The position numbers and the translations under genes were made by a program. The notes beneath the pieces were generated by a model. The model saw only the letters and a program-made list of their open reading frames with translations, did no database searches and was not told the origin of the DNA. Below, piece after piece: positions 49,146 to 58,431 of a DNA stretch of 64,000 nucleotides. This stretch comes from Gemmatimonadota bacterium (GTDB lineage Bacteria > Gemmatimonadota > Gemmatimonadetes > Gemmatimonadales > GWC2-71-9): contig JADJAK010000001.1 of the NCBI GenBank assembly GCA_016704275.1, positions 186,001-250,000 on the forward strand, written 5' to 3'. Position 1 is the first letter of the stretch; each line of letters starts with the position of its first letter.

Positions 49146-51281
49146 ATGACCAGGCAGGAGTTCGTCCAGCGGCTCCGTGATCGCGCCCTCGCCCTTCGTC
49201 CGTACCTCACGGTCCGACGAATCGGGGCGACGGTGGCGGTCGGCATGGCGGTTGGCACCCTCTTTCTCGGCACCGAGGCGATGGTGCGAGCGCGTCTCGG
49301 CCGCCCGGAGAGTCGGTTGCCGACGGCGCTCTACTCCCGTCCAGTCCCGTGGGGCGTCGAGGAGGCGTCGGAGTCCTCGCCGTCGCCGATCGCGCCGCTG
49401 GAAGGCACCGCCCTCGAGGCCCGGCTTCCGGTGCGTCTTGCCTCGGTCCCCCCGGCACTGGTCCAGGCGGTGCTCGCCGTCGAGGATCAGCGCTTCTACG
49501 ATCACGACGGGGTCGACCTGCGGCGCATCGGTGGCGCCTTCCTCGCCAACGTGAAGGCGGGCGGGATCGCGCAGGGCGGCAGCACCATCACCCAGCAGCT
49601 GGCCAAGAATCTCTTCCTCTCGGCCAATCGCACCCCTGGGCGCAAGCTGCGCGAGCTGGCGTTCGCGACCGTGCTGGAGTTCCGCTACGACAAGGCGACC
49701 ATCCTCGAGGCGTACCTCAACGAGATCTACCTCGGGCAGGATGGCAGCCGGGCGATCCATGGCGTCGGCGCCGCGGCGCGCGCCTACTTCGGCAAGGACG
49801 TTCGGAAGCTCTCGCTCGCGGAATCGGCGCTGCTGGCCGGGATGATCCACGCCCCGAATCGCCATACGCCGACGCGGCACGCCGACGCGGCGCGCGATCG
49901 GCGCAATCTCGTGCTCGGATTGATGGCGGAGCAGGGACGCATCTCGGAGGCTGCCAAGGAGCGGGCACAGGGGAGCCGCATCATCACCCGGCCATCCTCG
50001 GTGAGCCAGATGGTCGATGGTCGCTACTTCCGCGACGCGGCGATCGCCTCGTTGCCGACGTCGCTGCCGCCACGTGGCGGGGCGGTCTACACCACCCTCG
50101 ACGCCCGACTGCAACAGGCGGCGCAACGGGCCGTGCGGCGCGGCGTGTCGCGGCTCCCGCTGCCCGGGGTCGAGGCGGCGCTGGTGGCGATCGATCCGCG
50201 GAGCGGTGAAGTGCTCGCACTGGTCGGCGGCCGAGACTACGCGTTGTCGCAGTACAATCGGGCCACGGACGCGCGCCGCCAGCCAGGGAGCGCCTTCAAG
50301 CCGATCGTGGCGCTGGCCGCCCTGGGGCGGCGCGGCGACGACGCGCCGGCCTTCACCCTCGCCTCGCTCGTCGACGACACTCCGCTCTCGCTGAAGACGC
50401 CGCGCGGCATGTGGCAGCCCAGCAACTACGACGGCGACTTTCGCGGCCCGGTGACGGTGCGCACGGCGATGGAGCAGTCACTGAATGTCCCGTTCGTGCG
50501 CATCGGGCTGGAAGTGGGACCGGCGAAGATTGCCGCGACGGCGAAGCAACTCGGCATCACCTCGCCAATGCCGTTGGTGCCGAGTCTCGCGCTCGGCAGT
50601 GCGGAGGTGTCACTGCTGGAATTGGTTCGTGCGTATGGCGTCCTTGCCAACAGCGGTTCGCTGGCCGCGACGCGGATGGTGCTGAGTACGACGAAGCGTG
50701 GCGATGCACCGCCGTCGGCGAATGCCGCGTCCGTGACGAACGTGGCCGATCCGGCCACGGCATGGCTGGTGACGTCCGCATTGCAGGGCGTGGTGGATCA
50801 CGGGACCGGCGCGGGTTTGCAGGAGCGGATCAACACCAGCGGGCTCGCCGGCAAGACCGGCACCTCGAGCGATTGGAAGGACGCCTGGTTTGTCGCCTAC
50901 GCGCCGAATCTCGTCGTCGGCGTCTGGGTCGGCTACGACGACGGTCGGTCGCTGCACACGACCGGCGCTGGCGCCGCGCTGCCGATTGCGGGCGACTTTC
51001 TCGAGGCGGCCTTCTCGGAGAGCGACCCCGACGAGTTCGAGCGGCCGGAGGGAATCACTGAAGGGCATGCAGGCGCGGCCCCCGGCGAATGGAGCGACGG
51101 CTGCGGCACCACCGAGTATTTCCTCGAAGGGACGGAGCCGAGCGAGCACGACTGCCTCTACATCGACGTCCCGGAGATGCCGGGGCTGGACGAGGTGCGC
51201 GGCGCCTTGCAACGCCGCGCCGAACGGTTGCTCGGAGCGTTGATCGCACGGGGCTTCGAGCAGCGGCGCGGTCGGCGGTGA
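49146..51281 (+). CDS. Class A penicillin-binding protein (bifunctional transglycosylase/transpeptidase)
   Basis: A 711-aa protein from ATG 49146 with one N-terminal membrane anchor (about 27-47). Transglycosylase domain: AVEDQRFYDHDGVD with the catalytic Glu, GGSTITQQLAKNLFL, and YLNEIYLGQ. Transpeptidase domain: SxxK in PGSAFKPI, SxN at SLN, and KTGTSSDWKDAWFV. It is PBP1-like and builds peptidoglycan at the inner membrane. The C-terminal about 60 residues hold two or three Cys (DGCGTTEY, EHDCLY) that may form a periplasmic disulfide. Confidence 0.93.
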   Translation: MTRQEFVQRLRDRALALRPYLTVRRIGATVAVGMAVGTLFLGTEAMVRARLGRPESRLPTALYSRPVPWGVEEASESSPSPIAPLEGTALEARLPVRLASVPPALVQAVLAVEDQRFYDHDGVDLRRIGGAFLANVKAGGIAQGGSTITQQLAKNLFLSANRTPGRKLRELAFATVLEFRYDKATILEAYLNEIYLGQDGSRAIHGVGAAARAYFGKDVRKLSLAESALLAGMIHAPNRHTPTRHADAARDRRNLVLGLMAEQGRISEAAKERAQGSRIITRPSSVSQMVDGRYFRDAAIASLPTSLPPRGGAVYTTLDARLQQAAQRAVRRGVSRLPLPGVEAALVAIDPRSGEVLALVGGRDYALSQYNRATDARRQPGSAFKPIVALAALGRRGDDAPAFTLASLVDDTPLSLKTPRGMWQPSNYDGDFRGPVTVRTAMEQSLNVPFVRIGLEVGPAKIAATAKQLGITSPMPLVPSLALGSAEVSLLELVRAYGVLANSGSLAATRMVLSTTKRGDAPPSANAASVTNVADPATAWLVTSALQGVVDHGTGAGLQERINTSGLAGKTGTSSDWKDAWFVAYAPNLVVGVWVGYDDGRSLHTTGAGAALPIAGDFLEAAFSESDPDEFERPEGITEGHAGAAPGEWSDGCGTTEYFLEGTEPSEHDCLYIDVPEMPGLDEVRGALQRRAERLLGALIARGFEQRRGRR

Positions 51282-51303
51282 ACGCGGCCGCGCTGCGGTC
51301 GGT

Positions 51304-53175
51304 CTATTTCGCCTTGAAGGCCCGTTCCAGTGCCTTCTTGCCGCCGACCACCGGAATCGTCACGCTGGTGTGATCGAGGTCGACGGTGAGCTCGGTGCCC
51401 GCCGCCGGCCAGAGCGTGAAGTCGCGGTCGCTAGACATGATCATCACCGCGATCCGCTTGCCGGCCGGGATGATCTGGTCGTCCGGTTCGAGGTCGAAGG
51501 TCAGGTCGACGAACTGACCGGGCACCGGCGGAGTGCCGCGGTCGAGCGAGTGATAGTCGCCGCCCGTCGTCAACTGCTTCCAATTCTGCGGATCGGCCCA
51601 GCCGCGCGTGATCAGGGACGTGAGAGCGTTCGGCGCCTCCGTCCACGGCAACGACACCATCCACACCGAGAGATTGCCGGCGGGCTTGTTCAGCGCCATC
51701 CGAATGCGCACCTGCGTCGTCCCCGAGAGGTGCACCGCTTCGCTCAGGATCGGCGTGGCATAGATCAACCGATTGGGCGAATCTGCCGCCTTGGCCAACA
51801 CCCCACCACTGAACTCCACGTTGTCGACCAGCGTCTCGCGGCCTTGCCCGCCGCCGGGCTGCAGGGCGAGCGTGCCGGCCGTCTTGCCGCCCCGCCCGAG
51901 CCCCAGCGTCACCGCCTTGGCGTCGGGATTCGGGAAGTCGCGGTACGGTGTCGGCGCCTGCATCGACGCGCCTTCGCGCACGATGAACGCCTTCGGGTCG
52001 CGCTCCACGCCGTTCTCGATGCCGAAGAGATAGCGCGTGAACCAGCGGTTCATCAGCACCATCGGCGGTTCGCCGCCGTGGCCGCCCTGATGGTAGTACT
52101 GCTGCACCGGCACCTTGTTCTGCTTGAGCACCTCGACGATGCGCTGGCTGTGCTCCGGCACGACGTTCCAGTCGTTGAAGGCGTGCGCCATCAGCGTCGC
52201 CGCGCGGATCTTGCCGGCCTTGGTCCGCAGGTCGCGATTGGCCCAGAAGGCGTTGTAGTCGCCCGTGGTGCGATCACGGCCGGTGGCCATCATGCCGTCA
52301 CGGTAGGTGGCGTTGCAGTACGCGCGCGTCGCCGGGTTGCCGCTGTTGACGAAGTCGTAGAGGAAGTCGATGTCCTCGCCGAGCCAGCCGCCGGGATGGC
52401 GCACCAGGCCGTGCGAGCGGTAGTAGTGCCAATAGGAGGTGTTCGGCGCAACCGGGATGATCGCCTCGAGTCCCTCGACACCGGTCGTCGCCGCCGCCAC
52501 GGGGATGGTGCCGTTGTACGACGTGCCGGTCATCCCGACCTTGCCGGTGGTCCAGGTGGCGCGGACCTCCTCGGTGCCGGTTGGCGTGGTGTAGCCCTTG
52601 GCGCGGCCGTTGAGCCAATCGATCACCGCCTTCGGTGCCAGTTCCTCAGGCGGCCCGCCGACGGTGACGCACCCTTGCGAGAGGCCGGTCCCCGGCGCCT
52701 CGGAGTGGACCACCGCGAAGCCGCGTGGGACCCACGTGCGCACGAACGACGGCGAGATCATCGCCTTGCTCGGCACGTACTCGATCTGGGGCTGCGAGGT
52801 CCGCCTCGGCGGCGTCGCACCGACTTCCTGCTTCACGTCCCAGAGAAACTGCCGCGCTCCCGACGTGCGCGAGTAGTAGGGCGACGACTCGTAGATCACC
52901 GGGACCTTGAGCCCTTCCGTCTCGGTCTGCCGCTGGCGCGTCACGTCGACGAACATCCGGTCGCGCTTGCCGTCGCCGTCCGAGTCGAACTCGGTCTCGA
53001 CCCAGAGGGTCTGGCGAATCCACTGCGTGGTGTCAGCAAAGCCGGGGACAATCTGCGCCTGCCCCCCGATGAAGACCGGGACGGTCTTTGCCTGCTGGGC
53101 AGGGAGGCTTGATGCGAGGGCGAGCGTCGCGGCGAGGAGCGCGGCGGCGCGGCAGCGTGCGGGGCGAGGGGACAT
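51304..53175 (-). CDS. Exported S15-family (X-Pro dipeptidyl-peptidase / CocE-like) hydrolase
   Basis: A 623-aa protein from ATG 53175 with a signal peptide ending near SSLPAQQ. Alpha/beta-hydrolase core with the nucleophile in GMTGTSYNGTIP, the family block NSGNPATRAYC and a catalytic His region (YYHQGGHGG), then the C-terminal jelly-roll (X-Pro-C) domain from about residue 390. It cleaves Xaa-Pro dipeptides or esters in the periplasm. An open frame continues upstream to 53910 but has no signature and overlaps two other genes. The 112-nt gap to the next gene contains nothing clear. Confidence 0.88.
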   Translation of the reverse strand: MSPRPARCRAAALLAATLALASSLPAQQAKTVPVFIGGQAQIVPGFADTTQWIRQTLWVETEFDSDGDGKRDRMFVDVTRQRQTETEGLKVPVIYESSPYYSRTSGARQFLWDVKQEVGATPPRRTSQPQIEYVPSKAMISPSFVRTWVPRGFAVVHSEAPGTGLSQGCVTVGGPPEELAPKAVIDWLNGRAKGYTTPTGTEEVRATWTTGKVGMTGTSYNGTIPVAAATTGVEGLEAIIPVAPNTSYWHYYRSHGLVRHPGGWLGEDIDFLYDFVNSGNPATRAYCNATYRDGMMATGRDRTTGDYNAFWANRDLRTKAGKIRAATLMAHAFNDWNVVPEHSQRIVEVLKQNKVPVQQYYHQGGHGGEPPMVLMNRWFTRYLFGIENGVERDPKAFIVREGASMQAPTPYRDFPNPDAKAVTLGLGRGGKTAGTLALQPGGGQGRETLVDNVEFSGGVLAKAADSPNRLIYATPILSEAVHLSGTTQVRIRMALNKPAGNLSVWMVSLPWTEAPNALTSLITRGWADPQNWKQLTTGGDYHSLDRGTPPVPGQFVDLTFDLEPDDQIIPAGKRIAVMIMSSDRDFTLWPAAGTELTVDLDHTSVTIPVVGGKKALERAFKAK

Positions 53176-53287
53176 GGGCGTCACCGGGCGAAACGTGGGC
53201 CGAACGGGATTCTTACGGCGAGAGGTCCGACGGAGATAAGATAGGGGAGATTTTGCTGATGTCACCCGGAGCCTGGGAGGGTCGCTG

Positions 53288-53518
53288 ATGCTGCAGTTGT
53301 TGATCTGGGCCGGTCTCAGCGGGCTGATCACCGTGGGCGTCGGCGCGGCCATCGTCGTGGTGAACCGCCGTCGCGAGCGCGAGGCGCTGGAACTCGCGAT
53401 CCTGGAGGATGTGGCCGATCGGGTGGATGCGCTCGATGGCGTCGAGGATCGGCTGGCGCGCCTGAGCGATCGGCTGGATGCGGCCGAGCAGACGATGTTG
53501 CCCCCACCGGAGCGCTGA
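53288..53518 (+). CDS. Small single-pass membrane protein with coiled coil
   Basis: A 76-aa protein. ATG at 53288 follows GGGAGGG (53275-53281). One membrane helix (about 3-26), then a charged coiled-coil region (RREREALELAILEDVADRVD..., heptad-like Leu/Val). Its stop overlaps the next gene's ATG by one base (TGATG), so the two are coupled. No known family; probably an inner-membrane accessory protein. Confidence 0.7.
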   Translation: MLQLLIWAGLSGLITVGVGAAIVVVNRRREREALELAILEDVADRVDALDGVEDRLARLSDRLDAAEQTMLPPPER

Positions 53519-54420
53519 TGCCTCGCCCTCGCACTGCCATGCTCGCCGCGTTGCTCCTGGTGACCGCCTGCAGCGACACCGGCACCAGTGCCACCTACCA
53601 GGTCGCCGACAGCTACGAATCGGTGCAGGTCGGCCCGGTGCGCCGCTGGTATCGGCTGCACATCCCCGACCATCCGGCGAAGGGGCCGAAGGCGCCGCTG
53701 ATCCTCGCCTTCCACGGCTACGGCCAGACCGCCGAGGCGTTGGAGCGGGTCACCGGCCTCAGCACCGCCGCCGATGCGGCCGGCGCGATCGTGGTGTACC
53801 CGGAGTCCTACTACAGCAGCTGGGACGTGACCGGCGAGGCCGAGGAGCTCTTTCAGGTGCGCGATCTCGACTACGTCCGCGCCGTCATTGCGCAGGTGAC
53901 GGCCGATCACGTCGTCGATCGAACCAAGATCGTCGCGGTCGGCATGTCGAACGGCGCGATGTTCGTGCAGCGACTCGCCTGCGAGGCCTCCGACGCAATC
54001 GTCGGCTTCGTCGCCGTGGCGGGGATGTTGCTCCGCCCCATGGCCGCGACCTGCGATCCGCCGAGTCGCGTGTCGGCGATGTACATCCTCGGTGGCGACG
54101 ACGCGGACTTCCCTTCGGCCGGAAACGCGGCGCTGCTGTCGCTCGACAGCGGACTGGCGTTCTGGGCAGGGCGGAATGGGTGCGGCGGCGTGCAGACGTC
54201 CGTCCTCCCGGACACCGCCCAGGACAGCACGCGCGCCACGCGGCGCAGCTACTCGGGCTGCGACGCGGGCACGTCGGTGTCACGGGTGTTGATCAGCGGG
54301 GCGGGCCATTCATGGCCGGGGCAGAGCAGCCCGCCGAATCCGGATGGGTGGGGGCGCACGTCGCGCAACTTCAATGCGACGCGCGCCGTGCTCGACTTCG
54401 CGAAGAGCGTGCGTCGCTAG
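53518..54420 (+). CDS. LpqC-like esterase / polyhydroxybutyrate depolymerase-family lipoprotein
   Basis: A 300-aa alpha/beta hydrolase with a lipobox (LLLVTACSD). The oxyanion region FHGYGQTAE, the nucleophile elbow GMSNGAMF, an acidic ILGGDDADF, and the catalytic His in SGAGHSWPG match the LpqC/PHB-depolymerase-like esterase family (feruloyl and acetyl esterases also belong). Four or more Cys suggest disulfides. It acts in the periplasm or on the outer face. Its stop shares CTAG (54417-54420) with the convergent helicase stop. Confidence 0.83.
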   Translation: MPRPRTAMLAALLLVTACSDTGTSATYQVADSYESVQVGPVRRWYRLHIPDHPAKGPKAPLILAFHGYGQTAEALERVTGLSTAADAAGAIVVYPESYYSSWDVTGEAEELFQVRDLDYVRAVIAQVTADHVVDRTKIVAVGMSNGAMFVQRLACEASDAIVGFVAVAGMLLRPMAATCDPPSRVSAMYILGGDDADFPSAGNAALLSLDSGLAFWAGRNGCGGVQTSVLPDTAQDSTRATRRSYSGCDAGTSVSRVLISGAGHSWPGQSSPPNPDGWGRTSRNFNATRAVLDFAKSVRR

Positions 54421-56051
54421 CGTCCGCCGGCCAGGTCGCGGCGCACCGTCAGCTTCTTCCCCTTGATGGTGCTGGCGCGGAGCGCGGCAATCACGTCGAT
54501 GATGCGCTCCTCCGGCACCTCCACCAGCGAGAAGCGATCGGTGATTTCGATCGCACCGATCTCGGCAGCCGGCATCTTCGCCTCGTTCACGATCGCGCCG
54601 ACCAGGTCGGCGGGGCGCAGGTTCTGCTTCCGTCCGGCGCCGATGTAGATCCGCGACATCCCGGCCGCCTTCGCGCGCTTCTCGCGCGGCATCCCCTTCG
54701 GCGCCGGCGGCGGCGTGAGGTCCATCGCCTGGTCTTCCTTCGACCCCGCGCCGGGTCCGCGCTCGTGCGCCAGTTGGATCGCCGCCATCGCGATCTCCAT
54801 CAGGTCGTGATTTTCGCTCAGGCTCTCCACCACCACGCGATACGGCTCGCTCTCGCCGGCAACGATCGCCTCGCTGATCGAGGTGGCCGTCAGCCCGATC
54901 CGCTTCGCCTGCACATCGAGGAAGGTCGGCAGCTGCGCCATCGTGACGCGCTGCCGCGTCGATGCTTCGATGTTGCGGAGGAGACGATGCTCGCGCGGCT
55001 CGACCAGCGTGATCGCCACGCCCTCGCGACCGGCGCGACCGGTCCGGCCGATCCGGTGCACGTACGCCGCCGGCGACTCGGGGACATTGAAGTTGACGAC
55101 GTGCGAGAGCTGGTCGATGTCGAGGCCGCGTGCGGCGACGTCGGTCGCGACGAGCAGGTCCACCGCGCCGCTGCGCGTCCGCTTCATCACGCGGTCGCGC
55201 GCTTCCTGCGTCATGCCGCCGTGCAGCGCCTCGGCGCGGTAGCCGTGGCCGCCGAGCGTTTCGTGCAGCGAGTCGACCTCGGTGCGCGTGCGGCAGAACA
55301 CCAGCGCGAGCGTCGGCGCCTCGAGGTCGAGGATGCGCCCCAGCGCGGCGATCTTCTGCGGCCGTGCCACCAGGTACGCGGTCTGCCGGACCTTCGGAGC
55401 TTCACCGGCCAACGGCTCGGTGCGGGCGACGTTCACCCGCAGCGGATTGTTGAGATGGCGCTCGGCGATCTTTGCGATGCGCGGCGGCAGCGTGGCCGAG
55501 AAGAGTGCGGTCTGCCGCACCGAGGGTGCGGCGTCGAGGATCGCCTCGAGTTCGTCGGCGAAACCCATGTCGAGCATCTCGTCCGCTTCGTCGAGCACCA
55601 CGGCCGTCAACCCGCCCAGGTCGAGGGTGCCGCGACGGATATGGTCGAGTGCGCGGCCAGGCGTCGCAGCGACGACGTGCACGCCGCGGCGGAGGATGCG
55701 GATCTGCTGGTCGAAGGCTTGACCGCCATAGATCGGCACCACCGACGTACCGAGCGCCTTGCCGTAGCGGTGGAACGCTTCGGCGACCTGCATGGCCAGC
55801 TCGCGCGTCGGCACCAGCACCAGCAGCGCCGGACGGTTGGCGACCGGCGGGGTGCTGGCGAGCCGCTGCAGCAGCGGGAGGGCGAAGGCGGCGGTCTTGC
55901 CGGTGCCCGTCGCCGCCTGGCCGAGGAGGTCGCGGCCCTCAAGCAGGGCGGGGATCGATTCTGCCTGAATCGGCGTCGGCTCTTCGTAGCCGAGGGTGGT
56001 CAGTGCCTCGACCAGCGAAGCGGAGAGGCCGAGGTCCTTGAAAGTCGTCAT
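54417..56051 (-). CDS. deaD: DEAD-box RNA helicase with DbpA-type RNA-binding domain
   Basis: A 544-aa protein from ATG 56051. Q motif with GYEEPTPIQ, motif I ATGTGKT, Ia PTRELAMQV, II DEAD (VLDEADEMLDMGF), III SAT, IV-VI including ATDVAARGLDID and HRIGRTGRAGR. The C-terminal about 75 residues are a DbpA RNA-binding domain (RIYIGAGRKQNLRPADLVGAI). It unwinds RNA in ribosome assembly or mRNA decay; CsdA/DeaD is the closest type. Divergent from the serine hydrolase gene (100 nt between starts). Confidence 0.93.
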   Translation of the reverse strand: MTTFKDLGLSASLVEALTTLGYEEPTPIQAESIPALLEGRDLLGQAATGTGKTAAFALPLLQRLASTPPVANRPALLVLVPTRELAMQVAEAFHRYGKALGTSVVPIYGGQAFDQQIRILRRGVHVVAATPGRALDHIRRGTLDLGGLTAVVLDEADEMLDMGFADELEAILDAAPSVRQTALFSATLPPRIAKIAERHLNNPLRVNVARTEPLAGEAPKVRQTAYLVARPQKIAALGRILDLEAPTLALVFCRTRTEVDSLHETLGGHGYRAEALHGGMTQEARDRVMKRTRSGAVDLLVATDVAARGLDIDQLSHVVNFNVPESPAAYVHRIGRTGRAGREGVAITLVEPREHRLLRNIEASTRQRVTMAQLPTFLDVQAKRIGLTATSISEAIVAGESEPYRVVVESLSENHDLMEIAMAAIQLAHERGPGAGSKEDQAMDLTPPPAPKGMPREKRAKAAGMSRIYIGAGRKQNLRPADLVGAIVNEAKMPAAEIGAIEITDRFSLVEVPEERIIDVIAALRASTIKGKKLTVRRDLAGGR

Positions 56052-56151
56052 CGCCAAAGATAGTCCCCGGGACCGTGGGCGCCGTGGGTGGACCTGCGCC
56101 GGCCGATCCGGCATTCTTCGGCGTCTGTCATCCCGCCTCGTGGAGTCCCGT

Positions 56152-57279
56152 ATGACGCGATCCATCCGACTGGCAGTGCTGGTTGTGCTCCTGGCGCAGC
56201 CACTCACCGCCCAGACCCTGCCGAAGCCGGCCGCCGTGCGCCGGATTGCCGATTCGCTGGCGGCGGCGTTCGTGACGTCGGGCGGGGCGCCGAGCGTCGC
56301 CGTCGCGATGGTGCGCGGCACCGATACCCTCGCCTTCGGGGCCTGGGGGAAGGCCGATCTGGAGAACAGCGTCGCGGCGACGACACGATCGGTCTACCGG
56401 ATTGGTTCGGTCACCAAGCAATTCACCGCCGCGGCCGTGATGCAGCTGGTGGAACAGGGGAGGATCGCCGTCGATGACTCGATCGGGGCGCAGCTGCCGA
56501 CGCTCCCGGCGGCGTGGCGCGGCGTCACGATTCGACAGCTTCTCAACCACACGTCCGGCATCCCGTCCTACACCGATCTCGGGCAGCCGTGGTTCCGGCG
56601 CTTCGCGGAGGAGATGACTCCCGACACGCTGGTGGCGCTCACGGCGGCCAAGCCGCTCGACTTTGCGCCGGGCACCAAGTGGAAATACAACAACACCGGC
56701 TACGTCGTCCTCGGGATGCTGATCGAGAAGCTCACCGGGCATGCATGGGCCGCAGACATGCGTGAGCGCTTCGCCGTGCCGTACGGGCTCGACGACACGC
56801 AGGCCTGCCTCACCGCGCCGGTCATCTTCCGCCGTGTGCATGGCTACGAGCGCGAGAAGACCGCGTGGATCAACACCGTCTTCCTGCACATGTCGCAGCC
56901 ATACGCGGCCGGCTCGATGTGCTCGACGATCGGCGACCTGACCAAGTGGAATGCGGCATTGCATGGTGGCAAGGTCGTGTCGGCGGCGTCGTATGAGATG
57001 ATGACGACACCGAGCGGCGCCGCCGCGACCGGTGCGCTCCCCTACGGCTTCGGGCTGGGCCGAGCGATGATGGGGGAACGGGTGGTGATCACGCACGGGG
57101 GCGGCATTCCGGGCTTCATCACCTCCAATGCCTGGATCCCGTCGCTGCAGCTCTCGATCACGGTGCTCACGAATTCCGGGTCGGCGAAGCCGGACGACTT
57201 GATGCGCATGCTGGCCCGCGCCGCCGTGGGGGCGCCGTTGGTGATGACGCCGCCCGCGCCGGCCCCGAAGAAGCCATGA
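56152..57279 (+). CDS. Exported beta-lactamase-family (class C-like) serine hydrolase
   Basis: A 375-aa protein from ATG 56152 with a signal peptide ending near PLTAQ. Catalytic S-x-x-K in GSVTKQFTAAAV, Y-x-N in YNNTGYVVLG, and HGGGIPGF as the third motif. This group (Pfam Beta-lactamase) contains peptidases, esterases and D-aminopeptidases more often than true beta-lactamases. It acts in the periplasm. It overlaps the FKBP gene by 4 nt. Confidence 0.88.
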   Translation: MTRSIRLAVLVVLLAQPLTAQTLPKPAAVRRIADSLAAAFVTSGGAPSVAVAMVRGTDTLAFGAWGKADLENSVAATTRSVYRIGSVTKQFTAAAVMQLVEQGRIAVDDSIGAQLPTLPAAWRGVTIRQLLNHTSGIPSYTDLGQPWFRRFAEEMTPDTLVALTAAKPLDFAPGTKWKYNNTGYVVLGMLIEKLTGHAWAADMRERFAVPYGLDDTQACLTAPVIFRRVHGYEREKTAWINTVFLHMSQPYAAGSMCSTIGDLTKWNAALHGGKVVSAASYEMMTTPSGAAATGALPYGFGLGRAMMGERVVITHGGGIPGFITSNAWIPSLQLSITVLTNSGSAKPDDLMRMLARAAVGAPLVMTPPAPAPKKP

Positions 57280-57791
57280 GGCGGTGGTGCCTGCTGGCGC
57301 TGGTCTGTCCCGTTGCGGCTGTCGGGGCGCAGGGTGCAGCGCCGGCGCTGGCCCCCGAGATGCGCCTGCCGCCTCGCATCGAGGCGCGACTGCCGTTGCG
57401 GATGGCGGGTGCCGGCTTGCCGGAAGAATTGGCGCCGATCCTCGGCGTGCGCGAGGACTCGCTGCGACGCACGCCGCGCGGGGTGTTCTATGACGAAGTG
57501 GTGGTCGGGGGTGGCGAGGAAGTGCGTCGGGGCGACAGCGTGGCGGTCCACTTCGTCGGCTATCTGGCGAATGGGACACCCGTGACGCAGTCGCCGAAGG
57601 AGCCGTTCCGCTTTCGGTTGGGCACCGGGCGGGTGGTCGACGGTTGGGAGGACGGGCTGGTGGGAATGCGGGTCGGCGGGCGACGGATGCTGGTGATCCC
57701 TGCCGCCCTTGGCTATGGGGCCAAGGGGAGTGGGCCGATCCCGCCCAATGCGACGCTGGTGTTTGACGTGATGGTGGTGGAACGGAAGTGA
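57276..57791 (+). CDS. Exported FKBP-type peptidyl-prolyl isomerase
   Basis: A 171-aa protein with a signal peptide ending near AVGAQG and a C-terminal FKBP domain (about 85-170): VAVHFVGYLANGTPVTQS, FRFRLGTGRVVDGWEDGLVGMRVGG, IPAALGYGAKGSGPIPPNATLVFDV. Key aromatic and Asp residues are mostly kept. It helps fold exported proteins in the periplasm. Translationally coupled to the serine hydrolase. A perfect hairpin follows the stop. Confidence 0.92.
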   Translation: MRRWCLLALVCPVAAVGAQGAAPALAPEMRLPPRIEARLPLRMAGAGLPEELAPILGVREDSLRRTPRGVFYDEVVVGGGEEVRRGDSVAVHFVGYLANGTPVTQSPKEPFRFRLGTGRVVDGWEDGLVGMRVGGRRMLVIPAALGYGAKGSGPIPPNATLVFDVMVVERK

Positions 57792-57802
57792 TCGCGCCAG
57801 GC

Positions 57803-57825
57803 CACGCCGGAGTTACTCCGGCGTG
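57803..57825. terminator. Perfect 10-bp hairpin between FKBP and greA, greA stop in loop
   Basis: CACGCCGGAG (57803-57812), loop tta (57813-57815), CTCCGGCGTG (57816-57825). The three loop bases are the complement of the greA TAA stop codon. It lies 11 nt after the FKBP stop. A two-way terminator without T-run; similar in idea to the hairpin at 11602-11622. Confidence 0.65.
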
Positions 57826-58292
57826 ACCATCGCGTGAATCGTCACCAGTTCGAGGACGCGGAGCGACCGGCGCATGGTGGGCAGCTGCAGGGTCACTTCC
57901 TCGCCGACTTCACGGTCCTTGAGGGCCCGGCCGAGGGGTGAGGCCAGCGAGATATGCCCGGCGTCGATGTCCATCATCTCGGCGAGGACCAGGGTGTATT
58001 CCTCGATCTCACCGCTGCCGACGTCCTCGACCTTCACCTTGGAGCCAAGGCCGACCTTGTTCAGCGGGGCTTCGGTGTCGGCCAGCTGGGACAGCTGGTT
58101 GAGGCGCTGGTGGAGCTGGCCGAGCCGCGCCTGCACGAACTGCTGCCGTTCGAGAGCCGACTTGTACTCGGAGTTCTCGCGGAGATCGCCCATTTCGACG
58201 GCCGTGGCGATGGCCTGCGGCAGGGTCACGGCGAGCTCATGGCTCAGTTCCGTGATCTCCTTGCCGAGCTTCTCCCGCATTTCACGAATCAT
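57813..58292 (-). CDS. greA: Transcription elongation factor GreA
   Basis: A 159-aa Gre factor: N-terminal coiled coil with the acidic tip MGDLRENSEYKSALERQQ, whose Asp and Glu stimulate RNA polymerase transcript cleavage, then the C-terminal FKBP-like domain (GLGSKVKVEDV, ISLASPLGRALKDREVGEEV). I chose ATG 58292 (Met-Ile-Arg-Glu); 58280 is also possible. An open extension to 58328 has no family support. It rescues backtracked RNA polymerase. Convergent with the FKBP gene. Confidence 0.92.
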   Translation of the reverse strand: MIREMREKLGKEITELSHELAVTLPQAIATAVEMGDLRENSEYKSALERQQFVQARLGQLHQRLNQLSQLADTEAPLNKVGLGSKVKVEDVGSGEIEEYTLVLAEMMDIDAGHISLASPLGRALKDREVGEEVTLQLPTMRRSLRVLELVTIHAMVTPE

Positions 58293-58431
58293 TCGGACGT
58301 CCGGGCAGCAGTAGAACAGGCGGCCCACCCAGCGCGGAGCGCCAGGTGGACCGGAAAGACATCCCGAAATGTAGCCCCCTCCTCACCAAAGGGTAAGAAC
58401 GGAGGAGCGCTCCCACCGACCGAGGTCACTG

